Below are positions 10,623 to 20,520 of a DNA stretch of 64,000 bases, one piece after another. The notes under the pieces are model-generated. The model saw only the letters and a program-made list of their open reading frames with translations, ran no database searches and was not told the DNA's origin. Position 1 is the first letter of the stretch; each line of letters starts with the position of its first letter. This DNA is from Marinobacter halotolerans. Its GTDB lineage: Bacteria > Pseudomonadota > Gammaproteobacteria > Pseudomonadales > Oleiphilaceae. A program made the translations under genes and the position numbers. Where the stretch lies: positions 682,001 through 746,000 of the forward strand of contig NZ_VMHP01000001.1 of the NCBI RefSeq assembly GCF_008795985.1, read 5' to 3'.

Positions 10623-10739
10623 GAGCATGTCAATTCCACCTTTCGCTAAACCGTATCACCTTTGATTCACTGAAATCAGGCCAGCAATGGTCTAAGGTGG
10701 TACGGGTACGTTTTAACAAACGAAGCGCAAGGAGAGAAC

Positions 10740-11498
10740 ATGAGCACGAAAATACTGAAAACAGTGGGCGCCACTCTGGCAATGACCGTCGCTGCGAGTG
10801 CCGCAAGTGCCGAGACCCTGAAAGTGGTCACCGACCCGAGTTTCGTTCCGTTTGAAATGATGGACGAAAAAACCGGCAAGATGGTCGGGTTCGACATGGA
10901 AATTATCCGCGAAGTCGCCGACCGGGCCGGCTTCGAAATCAACCTGAACACCATGGATTTCAACGGCATTATTCCCGCACTCCAGTCGGGTAACGTGGAC
11001 GTCGCCATTGCCGGCATCACCATCACTGACGAGCGCGAAGAAATCGTTGATTTCTCCAACCCCTACTACGATTCAGGTCTGCGCCTGCTGGTTCGTCAGA
11101 ACAATGACGCAATCAACGAGTTCGACGATCTGGAAGGCAAGAAAGTCGGTACCAAAATCGGCAGTACCAGCTACGACTACCTGATCGAAAACCTCGAAGC
11201 CGATAGTGGTGTTACGCCCTATCCAGGCAGCGCCGACATGTACATGGCACTGATGTCTGGCGCCATCGACGCGGTCTTCTACGATGCTCCCAACGTTGGC
11301 TACTTTGCCCGCACCAAAGGCGAAGGCAAAGTCAAAACCGTCGGCCCGCTCTACGAGGGCCAGCAGTACGGCATCGCCCTTCTTGAAGGCAGCAAGTGGG
11401 TGGATGATGTGAACGCCGCACTGGCGTCCATGAAAGAAGACGGCACCTACAAAGAGATCTACGAGAAGTGGTTCGGCCCAATGCCGGAAGGCAAGTAA
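10740..11498 (+). CDS. Periplasmic amino-acid-binding protein of an ABC transporter
   Basis: Solute-binding protein of the polar amino acid family (SBP_bac_3), 252 residues. The first 24 residues form a signal peptide ending ASAASA. TDPSFVPFEM, GFDMEIIREVA and the GITITDEREEIVDFSNPYY block follow the GlnH/FliY-type pattern. It is followed by a permease and an ATPase gene, completing an importer. A GC-rich hairpin with a T-rich tail lies between it and the permease. The exact ligand (glutamine or another polar amino acid) cannot be read from sequence. Confidence 0.92.
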   Translation: MSTKILKTVGATLAMTVAASAASAETLKVVTDPSFVPFEMMDEKTGKMVGFDMEIIREVADRAGFEINLNTMDFNGIIPALQSGNVDVAIAGITITDEREEIVDFSNPYYDSGLRLLVRQNNDAINEFDDLEGKKVGTKIGSTSYDYLIENLEADSGVTPYPGSADMYMALMSGAIDAVFYDAPNVGYFARTKGEGKVKTVGPLYEGQQYGIALLEGSKWVDDVNAALASMKEDGTYKEIYEKWFGPMPEGK

Positions 11499-11531
11499 GG
11501 GAGTGAAGGTTACTCCAACCTGAATCCCGGC

Positions 11532-11560
11532 GCCGGGGCCTGAGCGCCCCGGCTGTTTCT
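11532..11560 (+). terminator. Hairpin between binding-protein and permease genes
   Basis: GCCGGGGC pairs with GCCCCGGC around a six-base loop, followed by TGTTTCTTT. This fits a partial terminator or 3'-protecting hairpin that would keep the binding-protein message more abundant than the permease message. Confidence 0.65.
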
Positions 11561-11588
11561 TTCCCAACTTTCTGTGGAGACACTTACA

Positions 11589-12260
11589 GTGGAATCCCAG
11601 TTTACGTTCAACTGGCAAGCTGCCTTCAATTCGATCCCGATTCTGATTGAGGGGATCCCCTACACCCTGCTGATTTCGTTTGGCGGTCTTTTCATCGGCT
11701 TTGCTCTGGGCATTTTCTTTGGCCTGCTGAGCATCAACAAGCTCTGGTTCCTGAAGTGGCCGGCCACCGCCTACATCGAAGTCTTCCGCGGCACCCCGAT
11801 CCTTGTTCAGGTGCTGTTTATTTTCTACGGTCTGCCCGACCTGATAGGCACCTCCATTAACCCGCTGACCGCAGGTATCGCTGCCATTGCACTTAACTCC
11901 GGCGCATACATCTCGGAAGTGGTTCGCGGTGGCGTTCAGTCAATCGACAAAGGCCAGACCGAAGCCGGCCTGTCGCTCGGCCTGTCACGGACCCAGACTT
12001 TCTGGTCTGTCATCTGGCCCCAGGCTTTCCGGCGCATGGTTCCACCGCTTGGCAACCAGGCCATCGTCAGCATCAAGGACACGTCACTGTTCTCGGTAAT
12101 CGGCGTCGGCGAACTGGTACGTCAGGGCCAGATCTACATCGCCACGACCTTCCAGGCGTTCGAGGTGTACTTCATGGTCGCGCTTCTGTACCTCACCATT
12201 ACCCTTTCACTGTCCCTGATTCTCCGCTTCATCGAGCGGCGTGGACTGGTTTCTGTCTGA
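11589..12260 (+). CDS. Amino-acid ABC transporter permease
   Basis: Inner-membrane permease of the HisM/GlnP family, about 223 residues. It has hydrophobic segments near residues 15-45, 55-75 and 185-215. The cytoplasmic EAA loop [21 protein letters not shown] contacts the ATPase. I chose the GTG at 11589, which has GGAGA eight bases upstream; a GTG at 11574 is in frame but has no ribosome site. The ATPase gene starts 13 bases after its stop. Confidence 0.9.
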   Translation: MESQFTFNWQAAFNSIPILIEGIPYTLLISFGGLFIGFALGIFFGLLSINKLWFLKWPATAYIEVFRGTPILVQVLFIFYGLPDLIGTSINPLTAGIAAIALNSGAYISEVVRGGVQSIDKGQTEAGLSLGLSRTQTFWSVIWPQAFRRMVPPLGNQAIVSIKDTSLFSVIGVGELVRQGQIYIATTFQAFEVYFMVALLYLTITLSLSLILRFIERRGLVSV

Positions 12261-12273
12261 AGGAAAGCGACTC

Positions 12274-13020
12274 ATGACTGATATCGTCAAAATGAAGGGC
12301 ATGAACAAGTACTTCGGTAAGTTGCATGTCCTCAAAGATATAGACCTGACTGTGGCCAAGGGCGAAGTGGTGGTTATTATCGGCGCCAGTGGTTCCGGCA
12401 AATCCACCCTGATCCGTTGTGTGAACGGGCTGGAGGAATTCGAGTCAGGCAGCCTGGAGGTGGACGGCCATCCCCTGGCGCCCAAAAGTGGCAACCCCAA
12501 ATCCCTGGCGGAGATCCGCAAGGAAGTGGGCATGGTATTCCAGCAGTTCAACCTTTTCCCGCACCTGACGGTGAAGAAGAACATCATGCTGGCCCCCAGG
12601 AAAGTAAAAAGCACCTCGGAAGAAGAAGCGGCTACCACTGCCGACCGCCTGCTCAACCGTGTCGGAATCGCCAGCCAGTCGGAGAAGTATCCGTCTCACC
12701 TGTCCGGCGGCCAGCAACAGCGGGTGGCCATTGCCCGGGCACTGGCTATGGACCCCAGGCTGATGCTGTTCGACGAACCCACGTCGGCCCTCGACCCGGA
12801 GATGATCGGTGAAGTGCTGGACGTAATGCGGGAGCTGGCCAAAGAAGGCATGACCATGATGGTGGTCACCCACGAAATGGGCTTCGCACGGGAAGTGGCA
12901 GACCGGGTTATCTACATTCACGAGGGCGCGATTGTAGAGGAAGGCAAACCCGACGATGTCTTCGACAACCCGCAGAACGAAAGAACCCAGGCGTTTCTGT
13001 CACGGGTGCTGGCGCACTAA
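12274..13020 (+). CDS. Amino-acid ABC transporter ATP-binding protein
   Basis: ATPase subunit of the polar amino-acid importer, 248 residues. Walker A is GASGSGKST near residue 38, the Q-loop is MVFQQFNLF, the signature is LSGGQQQR, and Walker B is [14 protein letters not shown], with the switch His in [16 protein letters not shown] precedes the ATG. A GCTGGCG/CGCCAGC hairpin spans its stop codon (13008-13027) and may help end the transcript before the convergent PAAR gene. Confidence 0.95.
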   Translation: MTDIVKMKGMNKYFGKLHVLKDIDLTVAKGEVVVIIGASGSGKSTLIRCVNGLEEFESGSLEVDGHPLAPKSGNPKSLAEIRKEVGMVFQQFNLFPHLTVKKNIMLAPRKVKSTSEEEAATTADRLLNRVGIASQSEKYPSHLSGGQQQRVAIARALAMDPRLMLFDEPTSALDPEMIGEVLDVMRELAKEGMTMMVVTHEMGFAREVADRVIYIHEGAIVEEGKPDDVFDNPQNERTQAFLSRVLAH

Positions 13021-13037
13021 CGCCAGCAATCCCCGGC

Positions 13038-13328
13038 TCAGCTACCCACTATCACCGTACCCGAACCAATGGTGACACCCCCACAGGTAATGGCGCCGCC
13101 GGTCACGGCGGCCGGCTTGCCGTCGATCATCACGGTGGCCGACCCGGCGGCAATCGCACGGGGATGAGGCGGATGTTTGGGTTTGGAGTGGGGCGCCAGT
13201 GGGTCCCCGACGCGGGCAACAGGCTTGCCATCCACCAGAACGGTGGGAGAACCGGCTAAAACCGGCGTGGGCGGAAATCCCTGGTGGTCTGTGCCCAGGT
13301 CACCCAGAAGAACAATCGGTTTACTCAT
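13038..13328 (-). CDS. PAAR-domain protein
   Basis: A 96-residue protein made of paired PAAR-type segments, with PVARVGDPLAPH and the late HPRAIAAGSATVMIDGKPAAVTGG block. PAAR proteins cap the VgrG spike of type VI secretion systems or related contractile devices. No vgrG, effector or immunity gene lies next to it here; its neighbours are the ABC transporter and divergent bioA. It could serve a secretion system encoded elsewhere. The ATG is chosen because the PAAR repeat pattern begins within ten residues. Confidence 0.85.
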   Translation of the reverse strand: MSKPIVLLGDLGTDHQGFPPTPVLAGSPTVLVDGKPVARVGDPLAPHSKPKHPPHPRAIAAGSATVMIDGKPAAVTGGAITCGGVTIGSGTVIVGS

Positions 13329-13471
13329 ATCGCATTCCTTGCGTCAGTTTCATCCTCGAAGTCCGGCCATAATATACCGTCAAGGATTCACAGCCAAATC
13401 ATGCCAGCGCACTGGCGACAGGTACCCTGTGACCAGTATCATTAGCCCCCTGAATTTCTAGGAGGCCTCCC

Positions 13472-14821
13472 ATGCGCAACGCCGATCTCGTCGCACGCGA
13501 TATCAAATCCGTCTGGCACCCTTGCACCCAGATGAAGGATTACGAAACTCTGGGACCGGTGCCCATCAAACGCGGCAGCGGCGTGTGGCTGGAAGATTTC
13601 GAGGGCAACCGGTTTATCGACGCGGTGAGTTCCTGGTGGGTCAACCTCTTCGGCCACGCCAACCCCCGCATCAATGACGCAATCCAGAAGCAGATCGGCG
13701 AACTGGAGCACGTGATTCTGGCCGGGTTTACCCATGAACCAGTGGTGAACCTGTCTGAGCGCCTGATCGAAGTCACTCCGGACGGTCTGTCCAAGTGCTT
13801 CTACGCCGACAACGGCTCGTCCGCCGTCGAAGCGGCCCTGAAGATGAGCTATCACTACTGGAAAAACCACGGCAAGCCGGCCAAGAAAAACTTCGTCAAC
13901 CTGAGCAACAGCTACCACGGCGAAACCCTGGGCGCCCTGGCATTGGGCGATGTGCCTCTTTATAAAAGCACTTACGCCCCGCTGTTGATGGAAGTCATTA
14001 CCGCGCCCTCACCGGATGCCTACAACAAGGAAGCCGGTGAAACGGACGAGGACTACGCCCTGCGCCAGTTCGAGGTGATGGAAAAAATCCTGGCGGAAAA
14101 GCACGACGAAATCTGCGCCGTAGTGACCGAGCCACTGATTCAGTGCGCCGGCGGCATGCGTATGCACCACCCGATCTACCACACCAAGCTCCGGGAAGCC
14201 TGTGACCGCTATGGCGTTCACCTCATCGCCGACGAGATTGCCGTGGGCTTCGGCCGTACCGGCACTATGTTTGCCTCCGAACAGTCGAACATCACGCCGG
14301 ACTTCATGTGCCTGTCCAAGGGACTGACCGCGGGTTACCTGCCCCTGTCCGTAGTGGTCACCACCGATGATGTCTTTAACGCCTTCTACGACGACTACGA
14401 AACCCTCAAAGCGTTTCTGCATTCCCACAGCTACACCGGTAACCCCATCGGCTGCGCCGTGGCACTGGCGACCCTGGATATCTTCCGCGATGACAACGTG
14501 ATCGAGAACAACAAGCGACTGAGCCAGGTAATGGGGGAATCCGTGGCCCACCTGGTCGACCATCCCAACGTTGGCGACGTACGCCAGCATGGCATGACCC
14601 TGGCTGTGGAGATGGTAAAAAACAAAGCCACCAGAGAGCCCTTCCCTTTTGCAGAACGTCGCGGCATGCGGGTGTTCAAGCACGCGCTTACGCGGGAAGC
14701 TCTGCTGAGGCCGCTGGGCAACGTCAGCTACTTCATGCCGCCTTACGTCATCACCGAGGAACAGATCCGCCACCTCGGACAGGTACTGACCGAAGGCATC
14801 GACATCGCGACACGGGACTGA
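13472..14821 (+). CDS. bioA: Adenosylmethionine-8-amino-7-oxononanoate aminotransferase
   Basis: PLP enzyme of biotin synthesis that uses S-adenosylmethionine as amino donor to make 7,8-diaminopelargonate. The 449-residue product contains the WHPCTQMKDYE substrate block near residue 16, SSWWVNLFGH, the PLP-binding DEIAVGFGRTG and the catalytic lysine in CLSKGLTAGYLPL near residue 290. AGGAGG lies ahead of the ATG. It stands apart from the other bio genes. rsmE starts ten bases after its stop, suggesting cotranscription. Confidence 0.95.
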   Translation: MRNADLVARDIKSVWHPCTQMKDYETLGPVPIKRGSGVWLEDFEGNRFIDAVSSWWVNLFGHANPRINDAIQKQIGELEHVILAGFTHEPVVNLSERLIEVTPDGLSKCFYADNGSSAVEAALKMSYHYWKNHGKPAKKNFVNLSNSYHGETLGALALGDVPLYKSTYAPLLMEVITAPSPDAYNKEAGETDEDYALRQFEVMEKILAEKHDEICAVVTEPLIQCAGGMRMHHPIYHTKLREACDRYGVHLIADEIAVGFGRTGTMFASEQSNITPDFMCLSKGLTAGYLPLSVVVTTDDVFNAFYDDYETLKAFLHSHSYTGNPIGCAVALATLDIFRDDNVIENNKRLSQVMGESVAHLVDHPNVGDVRQHGMTLAVEMVKNKATREPFPFAERRGMRVFKHALTREALLRPLGNVSYFMPPYVITEEQIRHLGQVLTEGIDIATRD

Positions 14822-14831
14822 GCCGGCCACC

Positions 14832-15566
14832 ATGCGCATTCCCCGCCTCTTCACCGACTCGCCACTGACCCCTGGCAATCGGTGTGAACTTGACGAAATC
14901 GCGGCCAACCATGCTGGCCGCGTCCTGCGCATGCAGCCCGGCCAGACACTGCTGTTGTTCAACGGCGATGGCCAGGACTACACCGCGACCATTACCGAAG
15001 CCGGCAAAAAGCGGGTGGAGGTCCAGGTGGAAGATGCCAGCGCCAACCCGACCGAATCCAACCTGGAAATCATCCTGGGGCAGACTCTGTCAAAGGGCGA
15101 CCGCATGGACTACGCCGTGCAGAAAGCCGTGGAAATGGGCGTCACCCGCATCGTCCCCCTGGCCACCGAGCGCTCGGAGGTCAAACTCAAAGGCGACCGC
15201 GAAGACAAACGCCTGCGCCACTGGCGCCAGGTCGCCATCAGCGCCGCCGAACAATGCGGCCGCGCTCGGGTGCCAGAAATACTGCCGGTCATGGCCCTGC
15301 CGGACTGGTTTGATCACACTGGCGATTGCGACCTGCGACTGGTGTTGCACCACCGCACCGAACAGTCCCTGGACTCCATGACCAGGCCCGCCCGCCTGGC
15401 CCTGATGATCGGCCCCGAAGGCGGCCTGAGCCAGGATGAAATCGCCGCCGCCGAGTCTGCCGGGTTTCTGCCCGTGGCACTGGGACCAAGGGTCCTGAGA
15501 ACGGAAACTGCCCCGGTGGCCGCGATGGCCCTTTGCCAGTGGCTGTGGGGCGATATCGGGAACTAG
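14832..15566 (+). CDS. rsmE: 16S rRNA (uracil1498-N3)-methyltransferase
   Basis: SPOUT-fold enzyme that methylates U1498 of 16S rRNA with S-adenosylmethionine. The 244-residue product has an N-terminal PUA-like part (NRCELDEIAANHAGRVLRM) and the knotted C-terminal cofactor site marked by MIGPEGGLSQDEI and LGPRVLRTETA. It directly follows bioA. Confidence 0.95.
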   Translation: MRIPRLFTDSPLTPGNRCELDEIAANHAGRVLRMQPGQTLLLFNGDGQDYTATITEAGKKRVEVQVEDASANPTESNLEIILGQTLSKGDRMDYAVQKAVEMGVTRIVPLATERSEVKLKGDREDKRLRHWRQVAISAAEQCGRARVPEILPVMALPDWFDHTGDCDLRLVLHHRTEQSLDSMTRPARLALMIGPEGGLSQDEIAAAESAGFLPVALGPRVLRTETAPVAAMALCQWLWGDIGN

Positions 15567-15696
15567 CAGACCGACCCTGCCGCCATTGGATCTCCGGCAT
15601 GCAGGTCATTGACAGTAAGGGTGGCGGGCAACATTATCGTGGTCCGTTTCAAGGCAGCAAGCACCCGGCCAAAAATCAAACCAATGCGAGTAACGG

Positions 15697-16926
15697 ATGA
15701 CAAGCCTGCTAAGCACCGTAGAATTCTGGCAATACCTCAGCATCCCGATCATTGCCGCCCTGATCGGCTGGGTTACCAACTGGCTGGCCATCAAGATGAC
15801 CTTCTACCCGCTGGAATTCGTGGGCAAGCCACCCTTGCTTGGCTGGCAGGGCATCATCCCCTCGAAAGCCCGCAAAATGGCCGCCATCAGCGTAGATGCC
15901 ACCATCTCCAAGATTGGCACCGTGCGGGAAATCTTCCAGCAGATCGACCCCAAAGTACTCGCCGCCCACATTATCAGCACCGTCGAACCCCGCACCGAAG
16001 AATATGTAGACGAACTCATGCTGCGGGAATACCCCACCTTCTGGGAAAACCTGCCCGCCTCCGCCCGCAACATGGTGTACGACAGGGTGCGCAAATCCAC
16101 CCCGCAGCTGGTGGACAACCTGGTGGACGACGTTTCAGACAACATTGAAGACCTGCTGGACATCAAAGGCATGGTCATCGAACGCCTGGCAAAAGATAAA
16201 CGCCTGCTGAACCGCATCTTCCTGGAATGTGGCGAAGTGGAGTTCCGCTTCATCATCAACTCCGGCTTCTACTTCGGCTTCCTGTTTGGTCTGGTACAGA
16301 TGACCGTCTGGTACTTTTACCAGAGCTGGTGGGTACTGCCCTTCTTTGGCCTGCTGGTGGGCTGGGCCACCAACTGGATTGCCCTGAACGTCATTTTCCG
16401 CCCCCTGCATGAGAAAAAAGTCGGCCCGGTGCGGCTGCAAGGCCTGTTTCTCAAACGCCAGCAGGAAGTGGCCGAATCCTTCTGCCACATCGTGACCCAC
16501 GAAATCCTGACCGTCGGCAACATCATCAATGCCATTCTGGAAGGCCCCAAGGGCGACCGGGCCAGCAACATGGTCAAGAAACACATCAAACCACTGGTGG
16601 ACGAAACCGCCGGCATGGGCAAGGCCCTGACCCAGGTGGCATTCGGCCCCACCGGCTTTGCCACCCTGAAAAACCAGGTGGGCCAGAAAGCCCTTGAGAT
16701 CTCTCGAACCTCCTTCAACAACCCGGTCTTCGAAACCGACCGCGCCCGGGCCGTGGAATCCATCATGGTGGAGCGGATGATTGCCCTGTCCTCAGAGGAA
16801 TTCCAGGACCTGCTACGGCCCTGTTTCCAGGAAGACGAGATCAAACTGATACTGGTTGGGGCCTTCCTTGGCCTGGCAGCCGGTATTGGCCAGTTGGTCT
16901 TTGTCTTTGGCGGATCTGTCCTGTAA
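15697..16926 (+). CDS. DUF445 membrane protein
   Basis: A 409-residue protein of the DUF445 (YheB-like) family with unknown function. Hydrophobic segments lie near residues 12-30, 185-230 and at the C-terminus (ILVGAFLGLAAGIGQLVFVFG). The motif GWVTNWLAIKMTFYPLE near residue 24 recurs as GWATNWIALNVIFRPLH near 225, so the protein is built from an internal duplication. The 130 bases before it show no other gene. The start ATG at 15697 begins directly before the first conserved membrane segment. Confidence 0.85.
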   Translation: MTSLLSTVEFWQYLSIPIIAALIGWVTNWLAIKMTFYPLEFVGKPPLLGWQGIIPSKARKMAAISVDATISKIGTVREIFQQIDPKVLAAHIISTVEPRTEEYVDELMLREYPTFWENLPASARNMVYDRVRKSTPQLVDNLVDDVSDNIEDLLDIKGMVIERLAKDKRLLNRIFLECGEVEFRFIINSGFYFGFLFGLVQMTVWYFYQSWWVLPFFGLLVGWATNWIALNVIFRPLHEKKVGPVRLQGLFLKRQQEVAESFCHIVTHEILTVGNIINAILEGPKGDRASNMVKKHIKPLVDETAGMGKALTQVAFGPTGFATLKNQVGQKALEISRTSFNNPVFETDRARAVESIMVERMIALSSEEFQDLLRPCFQEDEIKLILVGAFLGLAAGIGQLVFVFGGSVL

Positions 16927-17040
16927 ACAAAGACGTATAAATAGTCGATAGTTGCGTGGCATAACGCTTACCAGGCTCTATACTGGAAACTCCGGGATGA
17001 CGACTCGCCCGGGCACGCGAATAATCTCCGGAGGCAATGG

Positions 17041-18081
17041 ATGGCAGGCTTCTTCTCCTGGATTTCGGCGATCTTCTCGCCCTCAAAATCTGCAACGGTT
17101 CACCCGACACCCCGCCTGCTCAATCCCGCCATCAGGCAGGTTGATGATCAGCCGGCGAACCCGGTGTCTACCCGGCAGCTGGAAGAGCAGTTGTTCTCCT
17201 GGTTGCTTGATGCGCCACTATCCGCCCTGACCAGCGATCTTAACAGCGCCGAACTGGAAGCGCTGGACACGCTCGAACACCGCATCCACCAGCAGTCCCT
17301 GGAGGAAATGCCGCGGCGCCCGATGACGCTGCCGATGCTCACTCGCGCGCTCTCTGATGAAAAAGTGGACCGTAAAGAGCTGACCGACATTATCCTGAGC
17401 GATCCGGCGTTGACGGATCAGCTACTGCATGTGGCCAACAGCCCGCTGTTCCGGGGTAGCCACAAAGCAATCGAATCTGTCGATCAGGCCGTGTTCATAC
17501 TAGGCACAGGAGGCATCCGCAACGTTATTTCCGCCGCCATCATGCGCCCGATGATGGCCGCCAGAAACAGCCGTGAAGCCCTGTTCGCCCAGCGGGTATG
17601 GCGATGGGGGCTGACCTGCGCGAAAGCCGCAGAACTGGTAGCCCGACTGCGGGAAAAAGATGGCAGTCTGTTTTTCATGACCGGGCTGTTACCCGCGCTG
17701 TCTTACATCACATTGAGACGGGAGCTTCAGCGCATCTGCCGCTCTGCACCCCAGCCCAGCGAGCCATCGGCTACTCTCACCTATCACGCGCTTTCGCGGT
17801 TCCAGTGGGCCACGGCTCAGGTACTGGCGAATGAGTGGAAACTGTCGCCGGAATATCATGCCAAACTGATGGAAGCCGAGCGTCCGAGCCCCAACCGGGG
17901 TGTCGCTCCGCTGAACGACGGCATCATTATGGGAACACGGGAAATTCTTCGCCATGCCCACCAGCGGAACATGGCCGAGGACGAAGTTCTGAAACTGGTG
18001 CACATCGCGCCGGAAGAATTCACCCGGATCCGGCGCGTCATTCTCGATTCCATCGAAGCAGGGGCCCGGGCCAGAGCCTGA
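17041..18081 (+). CDS. HDOD-domain protein
   Basis: A 346-residue protein with an HDOD domain over about residues 85-290 (LPMLTRALSDEKVDRKELTDIILSDP and LFRGSHKAIESVDQAVFILG blocks). HDOD proteins are usually signalling or regulatory proteins without the metal site of true HD hydrolases. The first 80 residues carry no recognised domain. It ends convergently with the YihY gene; a CCTGACC/GGTCAGG mini-hairpin overlaps its stop codon. Confidence 0.85.
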   Translation: MAGFFSWISAIFSPSKSATVHPTPRLLNPAIRQVDDQPANPVSTRQLEEQLFSWLLDAPLSALTSDLNSAELEALDTLEHRIHQQSLEEMPRRPMTLPMLTRALSDEKVDRKELTDIILSDPALTDQLLHVANSPLFRGSHKAIESVDQAVFILGTGGIRNVISAAIMRPMMAARNSREALFAQRVWRWGLTCAKAAELVARLREKDGSLFFMTGLLPALSYITLRRELQRICRSAPQPSEPSATLTYHALSRFQWATAQVLANEWKLSPEYHAKLMEAERPSPNRGVAPLNDGIIMGTREILRHAHQRNMAEDEVLKLVHIAPEEFTRIRRVILDSIEAGARARA

Positions 18082-18086
18082 CCGGG

Positions 18087-19412
18087 TCAGGTGTCCCGGG
18101 ACGGGCCCGGATATTTCTCATCCAGCAGGCTGGCGAAGGACACCGAATCGGCTCCGACTTCCCGAGCCAGCAATTCTTCGGGAACGCTCGTGGGCAAGCG
18201 GTCGACCACCCGATCTTCATCATGACGAATGGCGTCGAGCACCTTCCCCACGGTCACCTTCTCAAGCGAACAGGCCGGTACCAGGCAATCTCCATTGCGA
18301 CCAGCCAGGCTGACCAGCCTGGCCCGGATCAGTTTGTCACTGAGGCTTCGAGTGACTTCGCCGGGCACCCTTAGCTGACTTTCCAGATCTTCCTGCTGGG
18401 GCGCCGGCTTGCCGAGATGAAAGGGCTTTGCCACCAGCCACATCAGTGCCAGACCGGTTTTTTCCAGCAACTCGGGTGACAACCTGACTTTGTAGCGCTT
18501 GGCAACGGACCCGGGATTCTGCAGATAAAAGGCAATGCTGGCACCGAGCAGCAAAATCATCCAGTTCAGATAGACCCAGATCAGCAGAATGATGCCGATA
18601 GCAAAACTGGAGTAGATCGCCGCATATTTCGCTGATCCGGCGACGAAGGACGCGAACAGCATGCCAGCTGCCTGCCAGGAGATCCCCGCGATCAGACCGC
18701 CCACAAAGGCATACTTCAGCTTGACCCGGGTATTGGGAATGAAAATGTAGACAAAGGTGAACGCGCCAACCACCAGCAGGAAGGGCGTAAAGCGGCTGAC
18801 AAACAGGATAATCGAACCCAGGGGTTCGATCTCCATCAACGTCTGAACTACGGTTGATGAAAAAATCGTGGCGCTCACGCCTATAGCGGACACCATCAGC
18901 AGGGGCCCCACCATGATCACGCTCAGGTAGTTGCTGAAGCGCTGGGCCATGGAGCGCATGTCCGGCACCCGCCAGATCATATTGAACGAGCGCTCGATCT
19001 TCTGGACCAGCGAAATCACCGTATACACCAGAAGCGCCAGGCCAACGGACCCCAGCACGCCCACTTTCATATTGTCCACGAAACCGAGAATCTGCTCCGC
19101 CAGCTGGATGCCCTGGGGCCCCATAGGTTCGAAGAACTGGAACAACATGGGTTCCATGCGCTGGTGCACGCCCAGGGCCTTGAGTACGGAAAAGCTCAGG
19201 GCCAGCAGGGGCACGATACTTAACAGGGTGGTGTAAACCAGGCTCATGGCGTGCAGCGCAAGATGACCGCTCACCATATCCCGCGCCAGGGCGTAGGCCG
19301 TGCGACCTGTTGTATAAAGCCAGTTCCAGGGCCAGTTCTGGGGCGGATCGGGATTGGCCAGAATCCAGTTTTCGGCGGTCTTGAGCCGTTGTTGCAGTTG
19401 CGAAGAAGCCAC
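18087..19412 (-). CDS. YihY/BrkB-family inner-membrane protein
   Basis: A 441-residue protein with about six membrane segments over residues 45-300, including SLVYTTLLSIVPLLALSFSVL and the late ILLIWVYLNWMILLLGASIAF. The family was once called RNase BN in error and its function is unsettled. The last 140 residues form a soluble tail with a winged-helix-like look (VPGEVTRSLSDKLIRARLVS), seen in longer members of the family. The 98 bases upstream show no other gene. Confidence 0.9.
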   Translation of the reverse strand: MASSQLQQRLKTAENWILANPDPPQNWPWNWLYTTGRTAYALARDMVSGHLALHAMSLVYTTLLSIVPLLALSFSVLKALGVHQRMEPMLFQFFEPMGPQGIQLAEQILGFVDNMKVGVLGSVGLALLVYTVISLVQKIERSFNMIWRVPDMRSMAQRFSNYLSVIMVGPLLMVSAIGVSATIFSSTVVQTLMEIEPLGSIILFVSRFTPFLLVVGAFTFVYIFIPNTRVKLKYAFVGGLIAGISWQAAGMLFASFVAGSAKYAAIYSSFAIGIILLIWVYLNWMILLLGASIAFYLQNPGSVAKRYKVRLSPELLEKTGLALMWLVAKPFHLGKPAPQQEDLESQLRVPGEVTRSLSDKLIRARLVSLAGRNGDCLVPACSLEKVTVGKVLDAIRHDEDRVVDRLPTSVPEELLAREVGADSVSFASLLDEKYPGPSRDT

Positions 19413-19510
19413 GGGCGATCCTGCGTCAGATTATTTTTTTCAGTTTATCAGTCAGATACCGAAACATACGTAGAGTATGGACGATTGTCCCGCTTTCGCA
19501 CAGCCAGTGA

Positions 19511-20443
19511 CTATTGCCCCGCGAGGTTCCGCGCGGTAATTCCTACAATTCGCTGCCGCGCCTCCCGGCTTGCCCAGGCCGAATGGGGCGTCACAATCAG
19601 GTTGGGAATATCATCCGCCAGCAGCGGATTGCCGTTACGGGGCGGCTCCTCCGTCAGCACGTCAAAGCCAGCACCGCCTATTGTACCGGCACGCAGCGCA
19701 TCGGCCAGCGCCTGCTCATCTACCAGGCCACCACGGCTGGTGTTAATCAGCAGCGCATCCTTTTTCATCATCTCCAGTTCACGAGCACCAACCATGTGTC
19801 GAGTCTCGTCTGTCAGCAGGCAGTGCAGCGATAATACATCCACTTTCGGCAGCAACTCGTCCAGGGGAATGCGGGGATAACCATCCACTTTTCCAGCCGC
19901 CTGGCCGGGCCTTGCCCCCAGCACAATATTCATCCCGAATGCCTTTGCCCGTTCCACAACGCCTTTCCCCAGATCGCCGTAGCCGACAACACCCAGTGTG
20001 CGCCCTTCCAGCTCCATGATCGGGTGGTCCATCAGACAAAACATCGGGCTTTGCGCCCAGCGCCCGGCGCGAACATCCTTGTCGTAATCCACCAGCCGCG
20101 TGGCCAGCGCCAGAATCAGCGCCATGGTGTGCTGGGCTACGGTAGAGCGGCCATAGTTGGTCACGTTCATCACGGTGATGCCGTGGTCTCTGGCCGCCTG
20201 CTGGTCAATGTTATTGAGCCCGGTGGCCACAACGGCGATGGTTTTCAGGTCCGGACATGCCTCGAAATGCGACCGGCCCAAAACCACCTTGTTCACAATC
20301 ACCGTATCGAAACCGCGTATGCGGTCCTCTACCTGCTCCGGCTTGGTCCGCCCATGCTTGACCAGATCTCCGGTCACCTTTTCAATCGGGGACAGATCCA
20401 CATCACTGCCCAGGGTATCCGCGTCCAGAAAAACGGCTTTCAT
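19511..20443 (-). CDS. D-2-hydroxyacid dehydrogenase
   Basis: NAD(P)-dependent dehydrogenase of the D-isomer family, 310 residues, most like glycerate dehydrogenase/hydroxypyruvate reductase. The Rossmann loop is GVVGYGDLGKGV near residue 150, with the catalytic Arg in NTSRGGLVD, the Glu in TEEPPRNGNPLL and the His in TPHSAWAS. The start at 20443 has GAGGAGG nine bases upstream; the open frame runs 25 codons further but without a comparable site. It diverges from tpm. Substrate preference is inferred only. Confidence 0.88.
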   Translation of the reverse strand: MKAVFLDADTLGSDVDLSPIEKVTGDLVKHGRTKPEQVEDRIRGFDTVIVNKVVLGRSHFEACPDLKTIAVVATGLNNIDQQAARDHGITVMNVTNYGRSTVAQHTMALILALATRLVDYDKDVRAGRWAQSPMFCLMDHPIMELEGRTLGVVGYGDLGKGVVERAKAFGMNIVLGARPGQAAGKVDGYPRIPLDELLPKVDVLSLHCLLTDETRHMVGARELEMMKKDALLINTSRGGLVDEQALADALRAGTIGGAGFDVLTEEPPRNGNPLLADDIPNLIVTPHSAWASREARQRIVGITARNLAGQ

Positions 20444-20520
20444 CACCACCTCCTCGAAAACAAACCCCAAGAGTAAGTTAGACTGAATGAAACCTCCAAC
20501 CCCAAAGAAGGAGCGCATCT

